From Halorubrum kocurii JCM 14978 (GTDB taxonomy: Archaea > Halobacteriota > Halobacteria > Halobacteriales > Haloferacaceae), in assembly GCF_000337355.1 (NCBI RefSeq), contig NZ_AOJH01000027.1:18800-57342 (forward strand): a stretch of DNA of 38,543 nucleotides, in the 5' to 3' direction. A program made the translations under genes and the position numbers. Positions 8,311 to 16,573 of this stretch are shown in pieces. The notes beneath the pieces were generated by a model. That model was given only the letters and a program-made list of their open reading frames with translations, did not search any database and was not told the DNA's origin. Positions within the stretch are counted from its first letter, which is position 1. Every line of letters starts with the position of its first letter.

Positions 8311-8425
8311 ACCGGGCGGTCGATCCGCTGTCACGTAAACGCTCGGGGTCGGCGGCTGCCGAGCGCCTCGGTCGGGCCGGCCGCATGAGAAACGCCTTTG
8401 CTCTCGAAGCCCCCGGTTCGACGTG

Positions 8426-8479
8426 ATGCGAACGACTCTCGGTCGCCGTCGAGTCGCCCACGGGCGTGGTGCGGCGTGA
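8426..8479 (+). CDS. Putative 17-residue basic leader peptide coupled to helicase
   Basis: A short ORF, MRTTLGRRRVAHGRGAA, starts 50 bases upstream of the helicase start. Its TGA (8477-8479) overlaps the helicase GTG (8476-8478) as GTGA. A weak TATA-like CCTTTGC (8395-8401) lies 25-31 nt upstream of its ATG, so the transcript could begin at this small ORF and deliver ribosomes to the helicase GTG by termination-reinitiation. The alternative is that it is chance coding. Support is positional only. Confidence 0.35.
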   Translation: MRTTLGRRRVAHGRGAA

Positions 8480-10818
8480 AGGTCGCAGACGCGGTGCCGG
8501 AGTTCGCCGACGCCTTCGGGTTCGAGGAGTTCAACCGGATGCAGCGCGAGGCGCTGCCGGGGATCTTAGAGACCGACCACAACGTGGTCGCGTCGGCGCC
8601 GACGGCCTCCGGCAAGACCGCGCTCGCCGAGCTCGCGATCTGCAAGACCCTCTCGGAGGGCGGGACTGCACTCTTCGTCGCGCCGCTGCGCGCGCTCACC
8701 AACGAGAAGGAGAGCGAGTGGGAGCGGTTCGAGGAGCTCGGCTACTCCGTCTACGTCGTCTCCGGCGAGCGCGACCTGAACCCCCGCCGTGCCGAGCGCG
8801 CGGACGTGCTCGTGACGACCCCCGAGAAGGCCGACAGCGCCACGCGGAAGCACGATTCCGGGCGCTACTCCTTTATCACCGACGTGGACTGCGTCGTCAT
8901 CGACGAGGTCCACCTGCTCGACTCGGAGAAGCGCGGCGCGGTGCTCGAAGTCACCGTCTCCCGGCTCCGCCGGTTACAGGACCCCCGCGTCGTCGCGCTC
9001 TCGGCGACGATGCCGAACATCGCGGACGTGGCCGAGTGGCTCGACGCGCCCGTGCAGACCACCTACGAGTTCGGCGACGCGTACCGGCCGGTCGATCTGG
9101 AGACCGGCGTCAAGACGTACTCCCACGGCTCGAACGCCTTCGCCGACAAGTACCGACGGCTCTACCGCGCGCTCGACCTGGCCGAGCCGCACGTGCGCGA
9201 GGACGGGCAGGCGCTCGTGTTCGTCTCCTCGCGACAGGACACGGTGCAGGCGGCCAAGAAGGCGCGCGACGAGATCACCGACCGGGACATCCCGATCGAC
9301 TCGCGGGGCGACTACGACTTCCACAACGAGGCGAAAGAGCTCACCAACGACACCCTCCGCCAGTCGGTCACCGACGGCGTCGGCTTCCATCACGCGGGCC
9401 TCGGGAAGGAGGACCGCGACCGCGTCGAGGAGTGGTTCAAACAGGGGAAGATCAAGCTGCTCTTCTCGACGTCGACGCTCGCGTGGGGCGTGAACCTCCC
9501 GGCGCGCTGCGTCGTCATCCGCGACACGAAGTACCACGACCCGCTGGAGGGCGAGACCGACATCTCGCCGCTTGACGTGCTCCAGATGCTCGGGCGGGCG
9601 GGTCGCCCCGGCTACGACGACGTGGGGTACGGCTGGGTCGTCTGCGACCGCGCGGACGCCGACAAGTACCGCGAGCTGCTGAAGGAGGGCAAAGAGATCG
9701 AGTCGCGGCTCGCCGCCGAGCTCGAGTCGCACCTCAACGCCGAGATCGCGATGGGGACGATTCGGGGGCTGGAGGACGTGATGGAGTGGTTAGAGACCAC
9801 GTTCTACTACGTTCGCGCCGAGTCGAAACCCGACGAGTACGAGTTCGCCACCCTCCGTGACCGCGTCCGCGACACCCTCGAATCGCTCGTGGACGACGGG
9901 TTCGTCGCGGCCGACGACGACCTCGCGATCGAGCCGACGGCGCTGGGGCGCCTCGCCTCAAAGTACTACCTCCGGCTCGACACGGCCCGCCGCTTCCGGC
10001 GGCTCGCCGACCGCGAGACCCTGACGGTCGACTCGGTGTTAGAGACGGTGGCGTCGGCCGGCGAGTTCGACTCCGTCTCGGCACGCTCTGCCGAGTCGGA
10101 CGCGATCGACCGGATCCTCGACGGCCGCGACACCGACCTGGAGGACGGCCACCGCAAGGTGTTCGCCATCCTGCTCGCCGGGATGGCCGACTCCATCCCC
10201 TCGGACCTGCGCTCGGACGCGTGGGTGATCCGACAGAACGCGCTCCGCCTGCTGGCCGCGCTCGCGGAGTTCCTCGACCGGTTCGCCGGCCCCCGCGCCG
10301 CCAACCTCGCGTGCCGCGTCGAGGCGCGCGTCGAGCACGGCGTCTCCCGCGAGGCGGTCGCGCTCACCGCCGTCGACGGGGTCGGCTCCGGCCGCGCCGA
10401 GCGGCTCGCCGACGCCGGGCTCACCTCACCGACCGCCGTCGTCGACGCCGGCGCGACGGAACTCGAAAACGCCGGCATGAGCGGCTCCGTCGCCGAGCGA
10501 ATCGTCGACGCCGCGCGGGACTGTCCCCGGGTCGACGTCGACTGGGGCGACTTCCCGGACGCCATCGCGGTCGGCGAGAACGAGCTGTGCGAGGTCGCCG
10601 TGACCGCCGTCTCCGGGAGCGCTCGTGCGGGGATCCGGGTCACGGTCAACGACGTCGAGATGACCGCGACGACGACGTACCTCGATGGGGAGGCGACGGT
10701 CCCGGTCGGGGTGTTCGGTCCGCCGGACGCGGCCGAACTGGAGTTCGTCGTCGAGGTCGTCTTCCCGGACCTCCCGCTGATGCCGGTTCGGGCCACGCGG
10801 ACGGTTCGGGTGGAGTAG
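8476..10818 (+). CDS. Hel308/Ski2-like superfamily 2 helicase
   Basis: ATP-dependent DNA or RNA helicase of the Ski2/Hel308 group. Motifs: Q-like FNRMQREALPG, Walker A APTASGKT (41-48), DEVH box (143-146), SAT (LSATMPN), motif V/VI region STSTLAWGVNLPAR and QMLGRAGRPG. Downstream are a winged-helix/ratchet region, a helix-hairpin-helix (DGVGSGRAERLADAGL) and a C-terminal Sec63-type β-sandwich ending PVRATRTVRVE. The 780-residue length is in the family range. The GTG at 8476 begins the conserved MKVADAVPEF sequence; a TTG-started extension from 8398 is less likely. Hel308 acts in replication-fork repair; whether this paralogue acts on DNA or RNA cannot be told from sequence. The 3' end runs into a 27-bp tandem repeat. 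Confidence 0.9.
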   Translation: MKVADAVPEFADAFGFEEFNRMQREALPGILETDHNVVASAPTASGKTALAELAICKTLSEGGTALFVAPLRALTNEKESEWERFEELGYSVYVVSGERDLNPRRAERADVLVTTPEKADSATRKHDSGRYSFITDVDCVVIDEVHLLDSEKRGAVLEVTVSRLRRLQDPRVVALSATMPNIADVAEWLDAPVQTTYEFGDAYRPVDLETGVKTYSHGSNAFADKYRRLYRALDLAEPHVREDGQALVFVSSRQDTVQAAKKARDEITDRDIPIDSRGDYDFHNEAKELTNDTLRQSVTDGVGFHHAGLGKEDRDRVEEWFKQGKIKLLFSTSTLAWGVNLPARCVVIRDTKYHDPLEGETDISPLDVLQMLGRAGRPGYDDVGYGWVVCDRADADKYRELLKEGKEIESRLAAELESHLNAEIAMGTIRGLEDVMEWLETTFYYVRAESKPDEYEFATLRDRVRDTLESLVDDGFVAADDDLAIEPTALGRLASKYYLRLDTARRFRRLADRETLTVDSVLETVASAGEFDSVSARSAESDAIDRILDGRDTDLEDGHRKVFAILLAGMADSIPSDLRSDAWVIRQNALRLLAALAEFLDRFAGPRAANLACRVEARVEHGVSREAVALTAVDGVGSGRAERLADAGLTSPTAVVDAGATELENAGMSGSVAERIVDAARDCPRVDVDWGDFPDAIAVGENELCEVAVTAVSGSARAGIRVTVNDVEMTATTTYLDGEATVPVGVFGPPDAAELEFVVEVVFPDLPLMPVRATRTVRVE

Positions 10819-10914
10819 GTCGCTCCTCGCGTTTCATTGACGTAGATCGCTCCTCGCGTTTCATTGACGTAGATCACTCCTCGCGTTTCATTGACGTAGA
10901 TCACTCCTCGCGTT
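10815..10914. repeat. 27-bp tandem repeat at convergent gene junction
   Basis: About 3.7 copies of a 27-bp unit beginning GTAGATCGCTCCTCGCGTTT, starting at 10815, 10842, 10869 and 10896. Copies differ by one or two bases. The array begins at the helicase stop codon and its last copy contains the 3' end of the minus-strand RimK-type gene. The repeat therefore looks like serial duplication of that gene's terminal codons (TRREREE and stop) into the intergenic space. Confidence 0.9.
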
Positions 10915-12250
10915 CCCGTCTCGTGACGTCCACGTGGTAGCCGTCGAGGACGTCTCGACCGAGGAGCACGGGGTAGGTCATGTGGTTCCGATTCTCGATG
11001 CTCGCGGTCACGGTCCGCCAGCGGTCCCCGATCTTCACGTCGATCTCGACGAGCGGACGCTTCTGTCGCCCGGTCCGCGATCCGGATTTCACGTGGACGG
11101 TGTCGACGATCGGGCCGGCGCCGACCTCCGCGGCGACGTCGAAGTCGATGCTCGTTCGCCGGGCGCCGGTGTCCGACTTGGCGGTCACGTCGACCGCCTG
11201 CCGGCCCGCGCTCACGGTGACACGCTCGGTGTAGCCGATCGTCGTCGACCCCTCCGGTTCCGGGTCGATCGACGGCTTACACTCCGGGACCGAGTCGTCT
11301 AGTTCCGCCGCGAGGTCGGCGACGCGGTCCGCGTCGACGCGGCCGCCCGCCCGCTCGATCGCGAGGGCGGCGATGTACGGCGCGGGGCTGATCCCCGTCG
11401 CCTCGAAGAGCCCCTTAAACCCCGCCGTCACGTTCACCTCCAGAACGTACCACTCGCCGCCGCGAGACAGCAGGTCCACGCCGGCGTAGTCGAGGTCGAG
11501 CGCGTCGGCCGCCTCCCGCGAGAGCCGCGCCGCCTCCTCGGGGAGGTCCGCGGTGAAGTCCTCCACGTTCCCGCCGACGGCGACGTTCGTGCGCCACTCG
11601 TTCGAGGGCGCGTACCGCTTCATCGCGGCGACGACCCGACCGCCGACGACGTACGTGCGGACGTCGAACGGCCGCTCCGTGCCGGTGTCGATGAACTCCT
11701 GGAGGAACGCCCGCCGCCGGGCGATAAACGGGGAGACGGCGTCGCCCGCACCGACGACCGCCATTCGGTCCCCGTTCGTCCCGATCGCGGACTTGTGGAC
11801 CGCTTTCTCGTCCGTGAGGCGGCTGCCCTCGTTGATCGTCCGGTGCGTGAACGCCATGTAGGCGTCAGGAACGGGGATCCCTGCCGCGGTGAGCGTCGCC
11901 GCGGCGCCGTACTTGTGCATGGCTCGGACGACGACGGCCGGCGGGTTCAACACCGGATGCGTAGCGGCGTAGCTCGTCGCGACGCCGAGGTCGTCGAGCG
12001 GCTGGGCGGCCTTCGTCGTCAGCAGTCGGTTCGCGACGACGTCCACGTCGGGGTCGAACCGAAGGGCCCCGCCCTCGATCCACGAGCGGGCGTTTTCCTC
12101 GCGGAGCCAGACCGGCTCGTGACCCAACGCGCGAACGGCGTTGCAGATCGCCTTGGTCTCTTTGCTGTTGTGGAAACTCAACACCCCGACTCGAACGGAG
12201 GGCGCTGAGTCCGCTGTTCTCGACGGCTCTGCGCCAGAGGCCTCGCCCAT
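10901..12250 (-). CDS. RimK-type ATP-grasp ligase fused to RimB-like retropepsin domain
   Basis: A two-domain protein of 449 residues. Residues ~20-310 are a RimK/LysX-type ATP-grasp ligase, with metal/ATP residues visible in YVLEVNVTAGFKG (~268-280). This family attaches amino acids, typically glutamate, to carboxyl or amino groups of proteins or small molecules. Residues ~335-445 match the 'ATP-dependent zinc protease'/RimB family, a retropepsin-like fold with the signature KSDTGARRTSID (Asp360) and PVLLGRDVL. In bacteria RimK and RimB are separate genes, often clustered. The substrate here is unknown. The gene is divergent from the NucS-like gene and a TTAACTTAAC stretch lies near -26. Its 3' end is duplicated in the adjacent tandem repeat. 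Confidence 0.85.
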   Translation of the reverse strand: MGEASGAEPSRTADSAPSVRVGVLSFHNSKETKAICNAVRALGHEPVWLREENARSWIEGGALRFDPDVDVVANRLLTTKAAQPLDDLGVATSYAATHPVLNPPAVVVRAMHKYGAAATLTAAGIPVPDAYMAFTHRTINEGSRLTDEKAVHKSAIGTNGDRMAVVGAGDAVSPFIARRRAFLQEFIDTGTERPFDVRTYVVGGRVVAAMKRYAPSNEWRTNVAVGGNVEDFTADLPEEAARLSREAADALDLDYAGVDLLSRGGEWYVLEVNVTAGFKGLFEATGISPAPYIAALAIERAGGRVDADRVADLAAELDDSVPECKPSIDPEPEGSTTIGYTERVTVSAGRQAVDVTAKSDTGARRTSIDFDVAAEVGAGPIVDTVHVKSGSRTGRQKRPLVEIDVKIGDRWRTVTASIENRNHMTYPVLLGRDVLDGYHVDVTRREREE

Positions 12251-12347
12251 ATGTAGTCTTACGGAAACTATCTTGTTAAGTTAATCACACAATTTTCCGG
12301 CCGCGGAGCCTGCCCGGCCCGGGCGCGGCCGGTCTCACCGCCCACTG

Positions 12348-12353
12348 CTTAAG
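12348..12353 (+). promoter_or_regulatory. TATA-like element of the NucS-like zinc-ribbon gene
   Basis: CTTAAG lies 26-31 nt upstream of the ATG at 12379, consistent with leaderless transcription. A GC hairpin (CCGGGG-CAA-CCCCGG, 12361-12375) lies between the box and the ATG. Confidence 0.45.
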
Positions 12354-12378
12354 TCGGAAACCGGGGCAACCCCGGGGC

Positions 12379-13131
12379 ATGCCCGAACGGCTCCGCGTGT
12401 TCGCAGGCGACTGTCGAGTGACCGAACGCGGCGACCGCTCCCGCACCCACCGCGGGCGCGTCGTCGTCCTGATAAAGCCCGACGACACCACCCTCGTCCA
12501 CGACGCCGACGGCTACCAGCCCGTCGCGTGGCTCACCCGTCCCGACTCGGTGGTGGTCGAGGGCGACGGCGACGGCTTCTCGATCACCGCTCGCGACGGC
12601 GCTCGCCGGCTTCGAGTCGTCGCCGAGGAGGCGACCGCCGGCCGCGCGCTCCCGGTCACCGAGGCCGGGCTCCCGGTCGGTACCTGTCCGGACGACGGCG
12701 GCGTGCTCGTCCGCTCGCGGGGCGACGTGGCGTGCCTCGACTGCGAGAGCCGCTGGGGACTCCCGGCCGGCGCGAGCGTCACCGACGGGGTCTGTGACGA
12801 CTGCGGGCTCCCGAAGATCCGCATCGAGCGCGGGGAGCCGTTCCACCTCTGTCTGGACCCCACCTGCGACCCGATGGAGGATGCCGTCAGCGACCGGTTC
12901 GACCGCGTCTGGGGCTGTCCGGACTGCGAGGGCGACCTCACCGTCCAGTCCGCGCCCGGCCGCGTCTACCTCGCCTGCGAGAACCGGCCGGCGTGCGAGA
13001 CCACCTTTTCGATCCCCTCCGGCGTCGTCGTCGACGAGTGCGACTGCGGGCTCCCGGTCTTCGAGACGGCCGCCGGCCGCGGCTGTCTGGACGGGAGCTG
13101 CGAGCGCGAGGGGCACGCGGCGAGCGGGTAG
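12379..13131 (+). CDS. NucS N-terminal-like domain fused to four C4 zinc ribbons
   Basis: The first ~80 residues (ending near DGFSITARDGARRLRVV) resemble the N-terminal DNA-binding/dimerisation domain of the mismatch endonuclease NucS; the RVVVLIKPDDTTLVHDADGY stretch is characteristic. The NucS nuclease domain is absent. The rest contains four cysteine modules: CPDD...CLDC, CDDCG...CLDPTC, CPDC...CENRPAC and CDCG...CLDGSC, like topoisomerase I C4 zinc fingers. It is probably a non-catalytic nucleic-acid-binding protein. The family recurs in haloarchaea as DUF91- or zinc-finger-annotated proteins. It is divergent from the RimK fusion and convergent with tyrS. Confidence is high for the domains, low for the role. 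Confidence 0.8.
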   Translation: MPERLRVFAGDCRVTERGDRSRTHRGRVVVLIKPDDTTLVHDADGYQPVAWLTRPDSVVVEGDGDGFSITARDGARRLRVVAEEATAGRALPVTEAGLPVGTCPDDGGVLVRSRGDVACLDCESRWGLPAGASVTDGVCDDCGLPKIRIERGEPFHLCLDPTCDPMEDAVSDRFDRVWGCPDCEGDLTVQSAPGRVYLACENRPACETTFSIPSGVVVDECDCGLPVFETAAGRGCLDGSCEREGHAASG

Positions 13132-13234
13132 CAACGGCGGATTAACACAGCCGATAAAACCGGCGGATAAAACGGCCGGTAGAAGCGACGAGAGGGAACG
13201 TCGACGAAACCGACCCAGACCGCTTCCTCGCGAC

Positions 13235-14221
13235 CTACTCCGCGAGCTGCTCGCGCCCCGGCGCGATGAGCCGGTCGAGGTACTCCGCGAGCGCGCCCTT
13301 CGCGTCCGCCGGGTGAAGCTCGCCCGACTCCAGCTCCGCCTCTAACGCGTCGTACGCGTCGTACTCCAGGTCGCCGCCGTACTCCGCCGGCCGCTCGACG
13401 ACGACGGTGTCAAACCGCGGGAACACGTGGTACTCGAACACCTGCAGGACGGGGTTCTCCCGCGCCTCGCCGTCGTCGGTCGGCTCGGGGTCGGCCGTCG
13501 GCGGGCAGTACGCGCCGTTCACCTTCGACTCGATGTCGTCTCGGGAGTCCTCCATCGAGATGGTGACGCCCTCGCTGGAGGACATCTTCCCGCGGCCGGT
13601 GCCCAGATCGGCGATCAGCGGGGTGTGGAGGCTCGTCGGCGGCTCGCGGTCGATGCTCGGCAGCACGTCGCGCGCGAGCATGTGGACCTTGCGCTGCTCC
13701 ATGCCGCCGACCGCGAGGTCGACGCCGAGGTACGGGATGTCGAGCGCCTGCATCAGGGGGTACACCGCCTGCGACACCTTCACGGAGTCGCCCGAGGTAA
13801 TCTCGGACATCGCGCGCTCGGCCCGCGCGAGCGTCGTCTCGAGCTCCAGCGAGTGGAGGTCGAGCGTGTAGTCGTCGTCGAGCTGGAAGTCGGAGCCGAG
13901 CACGAACTGCGTGTTCGACTCGTCGAGCCCGTACGCGATGAACTGGTCGCGCATGCGCTCCGCGGTGTGGCGGATCTCCTCGAACGACCCCTTGTCGTTG
14001 AGGTAGGCGTGCACGTCGGCGAGCAGCACCGTCACCTCGAACCCGGCCTGCTGGAGGTCGATGAGCTTGTTCGCGGTGAGCATGTGCCCGATGTGGAGGA
14101 CGCCCGAGGGCTCGTAGCCGACGTACGCCCGCTTCCCGTCGGGGTCGTCGGCCAGCGCCTCGATCTCCTCCTCGGTGACCACCTCGGCCGCGTTCCGGGT
14201 GATCCGCTCGTAAGCGTCCAT
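13235..14221 (-). CDS. tyrS: Tyrosyl-tRNA synthetase
   Basis: Charges tRNA-Tyr with tyrosine in the cytoplasm. It is a class I synthetase of the archaeal/eukaryotic type, 328 residues. The two signatures are HIGH (residues 43-46, VLHIGHMLTA) and KMSSS (212-216, RGKMSSSEGV). The tyrosine-recognition region includes RAYVGYEPSG and VYPLMQALD. I chose the ATG at 14221 because it begins the conserved MDAYERITRNAAEVV and because a CATATG-containing TATA-like element (14245-14252) lies 24-31 nt upstream. An in-frame ATG at 14248 is the alternative. The C-terminus has the expected short helical anticodon-binding domain. It converges on the NucS-like gene. Confidence 0.95.
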   Translation of the reverse strand: MDAYERITRNAAEVVTEEEIEALADDPDGKRAYVGYEPSGVLHIGHMLTANKLIDLQQAGFEVTVLLADVHAYLNDKGSFEEIRHTAERMRDQFIAYGLDESNTQFVLGSDFQLDDDYTLDLHSLELETTLARAERAMSEITSGDSVKVSQAVYPLMQALDIPYLGVDLAVGGMEQRKVHMLARDVLPSIDREPPTSLHTPLIADLGTGRGKMSSSEGVTISMEDSRDDIESKVNGAYCPPTADPEPTDDGEARENPVLQVFEYHVFPRFDTVVVERPAEYGGDLEYDAYDALEAELESGELHPADAKGALAEYLDRLIAPGREQLAE

Positions 14222-14320
14222 ACACCCGACTGCGCGGTTGTCGGTCATATGACTTCTGGATGCGTGCGGACGGGTGGCGAGGGGCGTCTCTGCGGAACGC
14301 CCGCCTTGCCCCCGTCGACG

Positions 14321-16378
14321 CTACTCCTCGGTCTCGGGCAGCGTCCGCCCGGCCCGGTGCTCCGAGATGATCCGGTCGAGGTGCTCCTGTTTCTCGGCCT
14401 TCCGCCGGCGCTCGGCCCGCCGTTCCCAGTCGTCGAGTGCGGCCGCCACGGCCTCCTCGCTCGCGACCGCCAGCTCGTCGACCTCGCGGACCGGGACCGC
14501 GTCGCCCGGGAGGACCGGGACCTCGTGGTCGAACAGCACCTGGTCGGCCACGTCCGAGAGGTTCCCGTCGCGGATCACGGCGCGGGGTTCCGTTTCGGCC
14601 AGCCGCTCGGCGGTCCGACGACCTGCGCCGGAGGAGTCCCGGAGGTAGACCACGTCGCCGGCGACGAGGCCGTACTCGTCGTCGGCGGCCTGGATCGCGT
14701 CAAGGGTGAACTGCTCGACGACTTTCACGCTGGCGAGTCCCTGACCCGCCGCCACGTCGTCGAAGTTCGAGTGATCGAGCCGCCACAGCTCCTTCAGCGT
14801 CTCCACTTTCCCCTCCAGCTCCGCGACCCGCTCGCGCGCCTCGTCGCGCTCGCGTTCCAGCCGGTCCGTCTCGCGTTCGAGCCGCGACACCGCGCGCCGG
14901 CTTCGCGCCTCGATGCGCTCCTCGCGTTTCGCCTCCTCCAGCTCGCTCTCCAGCTCCGCGACCCGCTCGTCGCGCTCGGCGAGGTCCGCTTCCAGCGACT
15001 CGGCGTGCGACTCCAGCCGGTCGACGCGCTCGCGGAGCCGGCGGATCGTCTCCTCCTCCTCGGTACGCTCGGGCTCGGTGGGGTCCGACTCGTCCGCGCC
15101 GGCGTCGCCGCTCCCGCCGCCGCCCCCGCTTCCGTCGTCCTCGCTCAGGTCCTCGACGACGGCCTCGACGGAGGACCCGTCTGCGACGACGCCCGCGATC
15201 ACCGCCTCGCGGTCGAGCCGGGGCGGGGTCTTCGCCGCGATGCGCTCGAACTGGTCCTCGTGGTCGTCGTAGGCGTACAGCGCCGCCGCCAGCGCGTCGC
15301 GCTCGTGGTCGTTGTCGTAGCCCGCCTCGCGCGTCCGGTGGAGCTTCTCGTCGACGGGCAGGTCCGTCGTCGGCCGCCAGCCCGCGGCGTCGAACGATCG
15401 CCGGAACTTCTCGACGGTCTCCGGCATCGGCTCCACGTCGGCGGCGACGATGATCGGCCGGCCCTGCTCGATGATCCACTCGGTCACGTCGGCCGTATCG
15501 GCCGTCCGCGAGGAGTAGAGCGCGTGGACGGTGCCGTCGAGCCCGATGACGGCGGCCGCTGTCGTCGTCCCGGGGTCGATCCCGACGATCACCCGGTCGC
15601 GCCGCTGCACGAGCGGCTCGTACTCGATCCCGTCCCGTCGCTCGCGCTCGACCTCGACGCGCACGTCGCCGGCCCGGGAGTTCGACACCGGGATGTCCTC
15701 CGGGCGCGCTTCGACCGCGAACGTCGCGTTCGCGTAGCCCCCGTACTTCTCGGTCACGTCGCGCTCGAACGAGAGGTTCGCCTCCTTCAGCTTCGACTGC
15801 ACCTGTCGGGTTCGCTTCCGGACGTTGCCGTGGATCCGCCGGGTGTAGCGGTCCTGACTCCACCCGCCCTTCCCGGTCGAGCGCCCGCGGGACACCTTCA
15901 CCCTCGTCTCGTCGGTGAAGGCGGTCACCTCGTGGCCGACGTTCGCCGCGGCCAGCCGGGCCGCCGCCTCCGCCTCCTTCATCGGCTCCTTCCCGTACGG
16001 GATCCCGTGGCGAGAGGCGACCCGCGAGAGCGGCTCCGGGCGCTCCGCGCCGGTCACCTGCACCAGCCGGGTGCCGTCGGGCAGCGACCGGAGGAACCCC
16101 ACGAGCTCCCCTTTGTCCGCCGCCAGCTCGTAGGCGTTGTCGGTGGCGACGTACAGCGGCTCGCGGTCGTCGATCAGCCGGCAGAGCTTCCGGAACGACA
16201 CCACGTCGCGGGTCACCCGCGCCATCGGGCCGTCCACGTCGGGCGCGTCCGGGTCGTCCTCGTCGACGGGGTCTAAGATGACGAGGGCGTAGGAGGGGTC
16301 GTCGCCGCGGACGTCGCCGCTGTGCACGTCGACGCCGAACACCGGCCGGTCGCGGGCGCGGATGGTCCGGGTTGTCAC
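14321..16378 (-). CDS. DUF460 protein, RNase H/RuvC-fold predicted nuclease with coiled coil
   Basis: A predicted archaeal nuclease-like protein of 685 residues. The N-terminal domain (~1-240) starts RPVFGVDVHSGD and includes a basic region (RRIHGNVRKRTRQVQSK). A second RNase H-fold domain begins VIVGIDPGTTTAAAVIGLDG near residue 255; its first Asp and later acidic residues (DNDHERDALAAALYAY) match the RuvC-type pattern. A Ser/Gly/Asp linker leads to a long coiled coil (~430-550) and a C-terminal compact domain. The GTG start at 16378 is well supported: GTATATAC lies 24-31 nt upstream, so an ATG at 16414 would precede the promoter. Activity and substrate are not established for this family. 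Confidence 0.87.
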   Translation of the reverse strand: MTTRTIRARDRPVFGVDVHSGDVRGDDPSYALVILDPVDEDDPDAPDVDGPMARVTRDVVSFRKLCRLIDDREPLYVATDNAYELAADKGELVGFLRSLPDGTRLVQVTGAERPEPLSRVASRHGIPYGKEPMKEAEAAARLAAANVGHEVTAFTDETRVKVSRGRSTGKGGWSQDRYTRRIHGNVRKRTRQVQSKLKEANLSFERDVTEKYGGYANATFAVEARPEDIPVSNSRAGDVRVEVERERRDGIEYEPLVQRRDRVIVGIDPGTTTAAAVIGLDGTVHALYSSRTADTADVTEWIIEQGRPIIVAADVEPMPETVEKFRRSFDAAGWRPTTDLPVDEKLHRTREAGYDNDHERDALAAALYAYDDHEDQFERIAAKTPPRLDREAVIAGVVADGSSVEAVVEDLSEDDGSGGGGGSGDAGADESDPTEPERTEEEETIRRLRERVDRLESHAESLEADLAERDERVAELESELEEAKREERIEARSRRAVSRLERETDRLERERDEARERVAELEGKVETLKELWRLDHSNFDDVAAGQGLASVKVVEQFTLDAIQAADDEYGLVAGDVVYLRDSSGAGRRTAERLAETEPRAVIRDGNLSDVADQVLFDHEVPVLPGDAVPVREVDELAVASEEAVAAALDDWERRAERRRKAEKQEHLDRIISEHRAGRTLPETEE

Positions 16379-16401
16379 GGGTTCACGTAGGCCGTTGGCG
16401 C

Positions 16402-16409
16402 GTATATAC
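16402..16409 (-). promoter_or_regulatory. TATA box of the DUF460 gene
   Basis: GTATATAC lies 24-31 nt upstream of the GTG at 16378 (plus-strand text CGTATATACC at 16401-16410). It is a strong TATA match and fixes the leaderless start. Confidence 0.65.
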
Positions 16410-16460
16410 CCCACGCCGGGTGTGGCGGTTTCGAGGCTGGATCCGGTTCAGCGATCGACG

Positions 16461-16480
16461 ACTGGAACGGGTGTTCCAGT
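16461..16480. repeat. Perfect 8-bp inverted repeat between panB and the DUF460 gene
   Basis: ACTGGAAC-GGGT-GTTCCAGT forms a perfect stem of 8 bp with a 4-nt loop in the 195-bp gap between panB (ends 16574) and the DUF460 gene (starts 16378). It could be a terminator stem for panB or a protein-binding site about 50 bp upstream of the DUF460 TATA box. No T-tract follows it on either strand. Confidence 0.55.
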
Positions 16481-16573
16481 TCCTCGGCCGCGATACGACG
16501 GAATGACTCCGCGAGCGCCTATCGGGCGCGAGTCGCACGCGAGAGCGCCCCCGTTCGCTAATAAATATCCGAC

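Noticed and set aside
12361-12375. Hairpin CCGGGG-CAA-CCCCGG before the NucS-like gene as a riboswitch or attenuator
   Set aside because: The TATA spacing suggests a leaderless transcript that would start after or within the hairpin, so it would not be in the RNA.
13427-16276. Very long plus-strand open frame (949 codons) opposite tyrS and the DUF460 gene
   Set aside because: Product is Arg/Val/Leu/Asp low-complexity, typical of the antisense frame of GC-rich haloarchaeal genes. The minus-strand genes have clear motifs (HIGH, KMSSS, RNase H fold).
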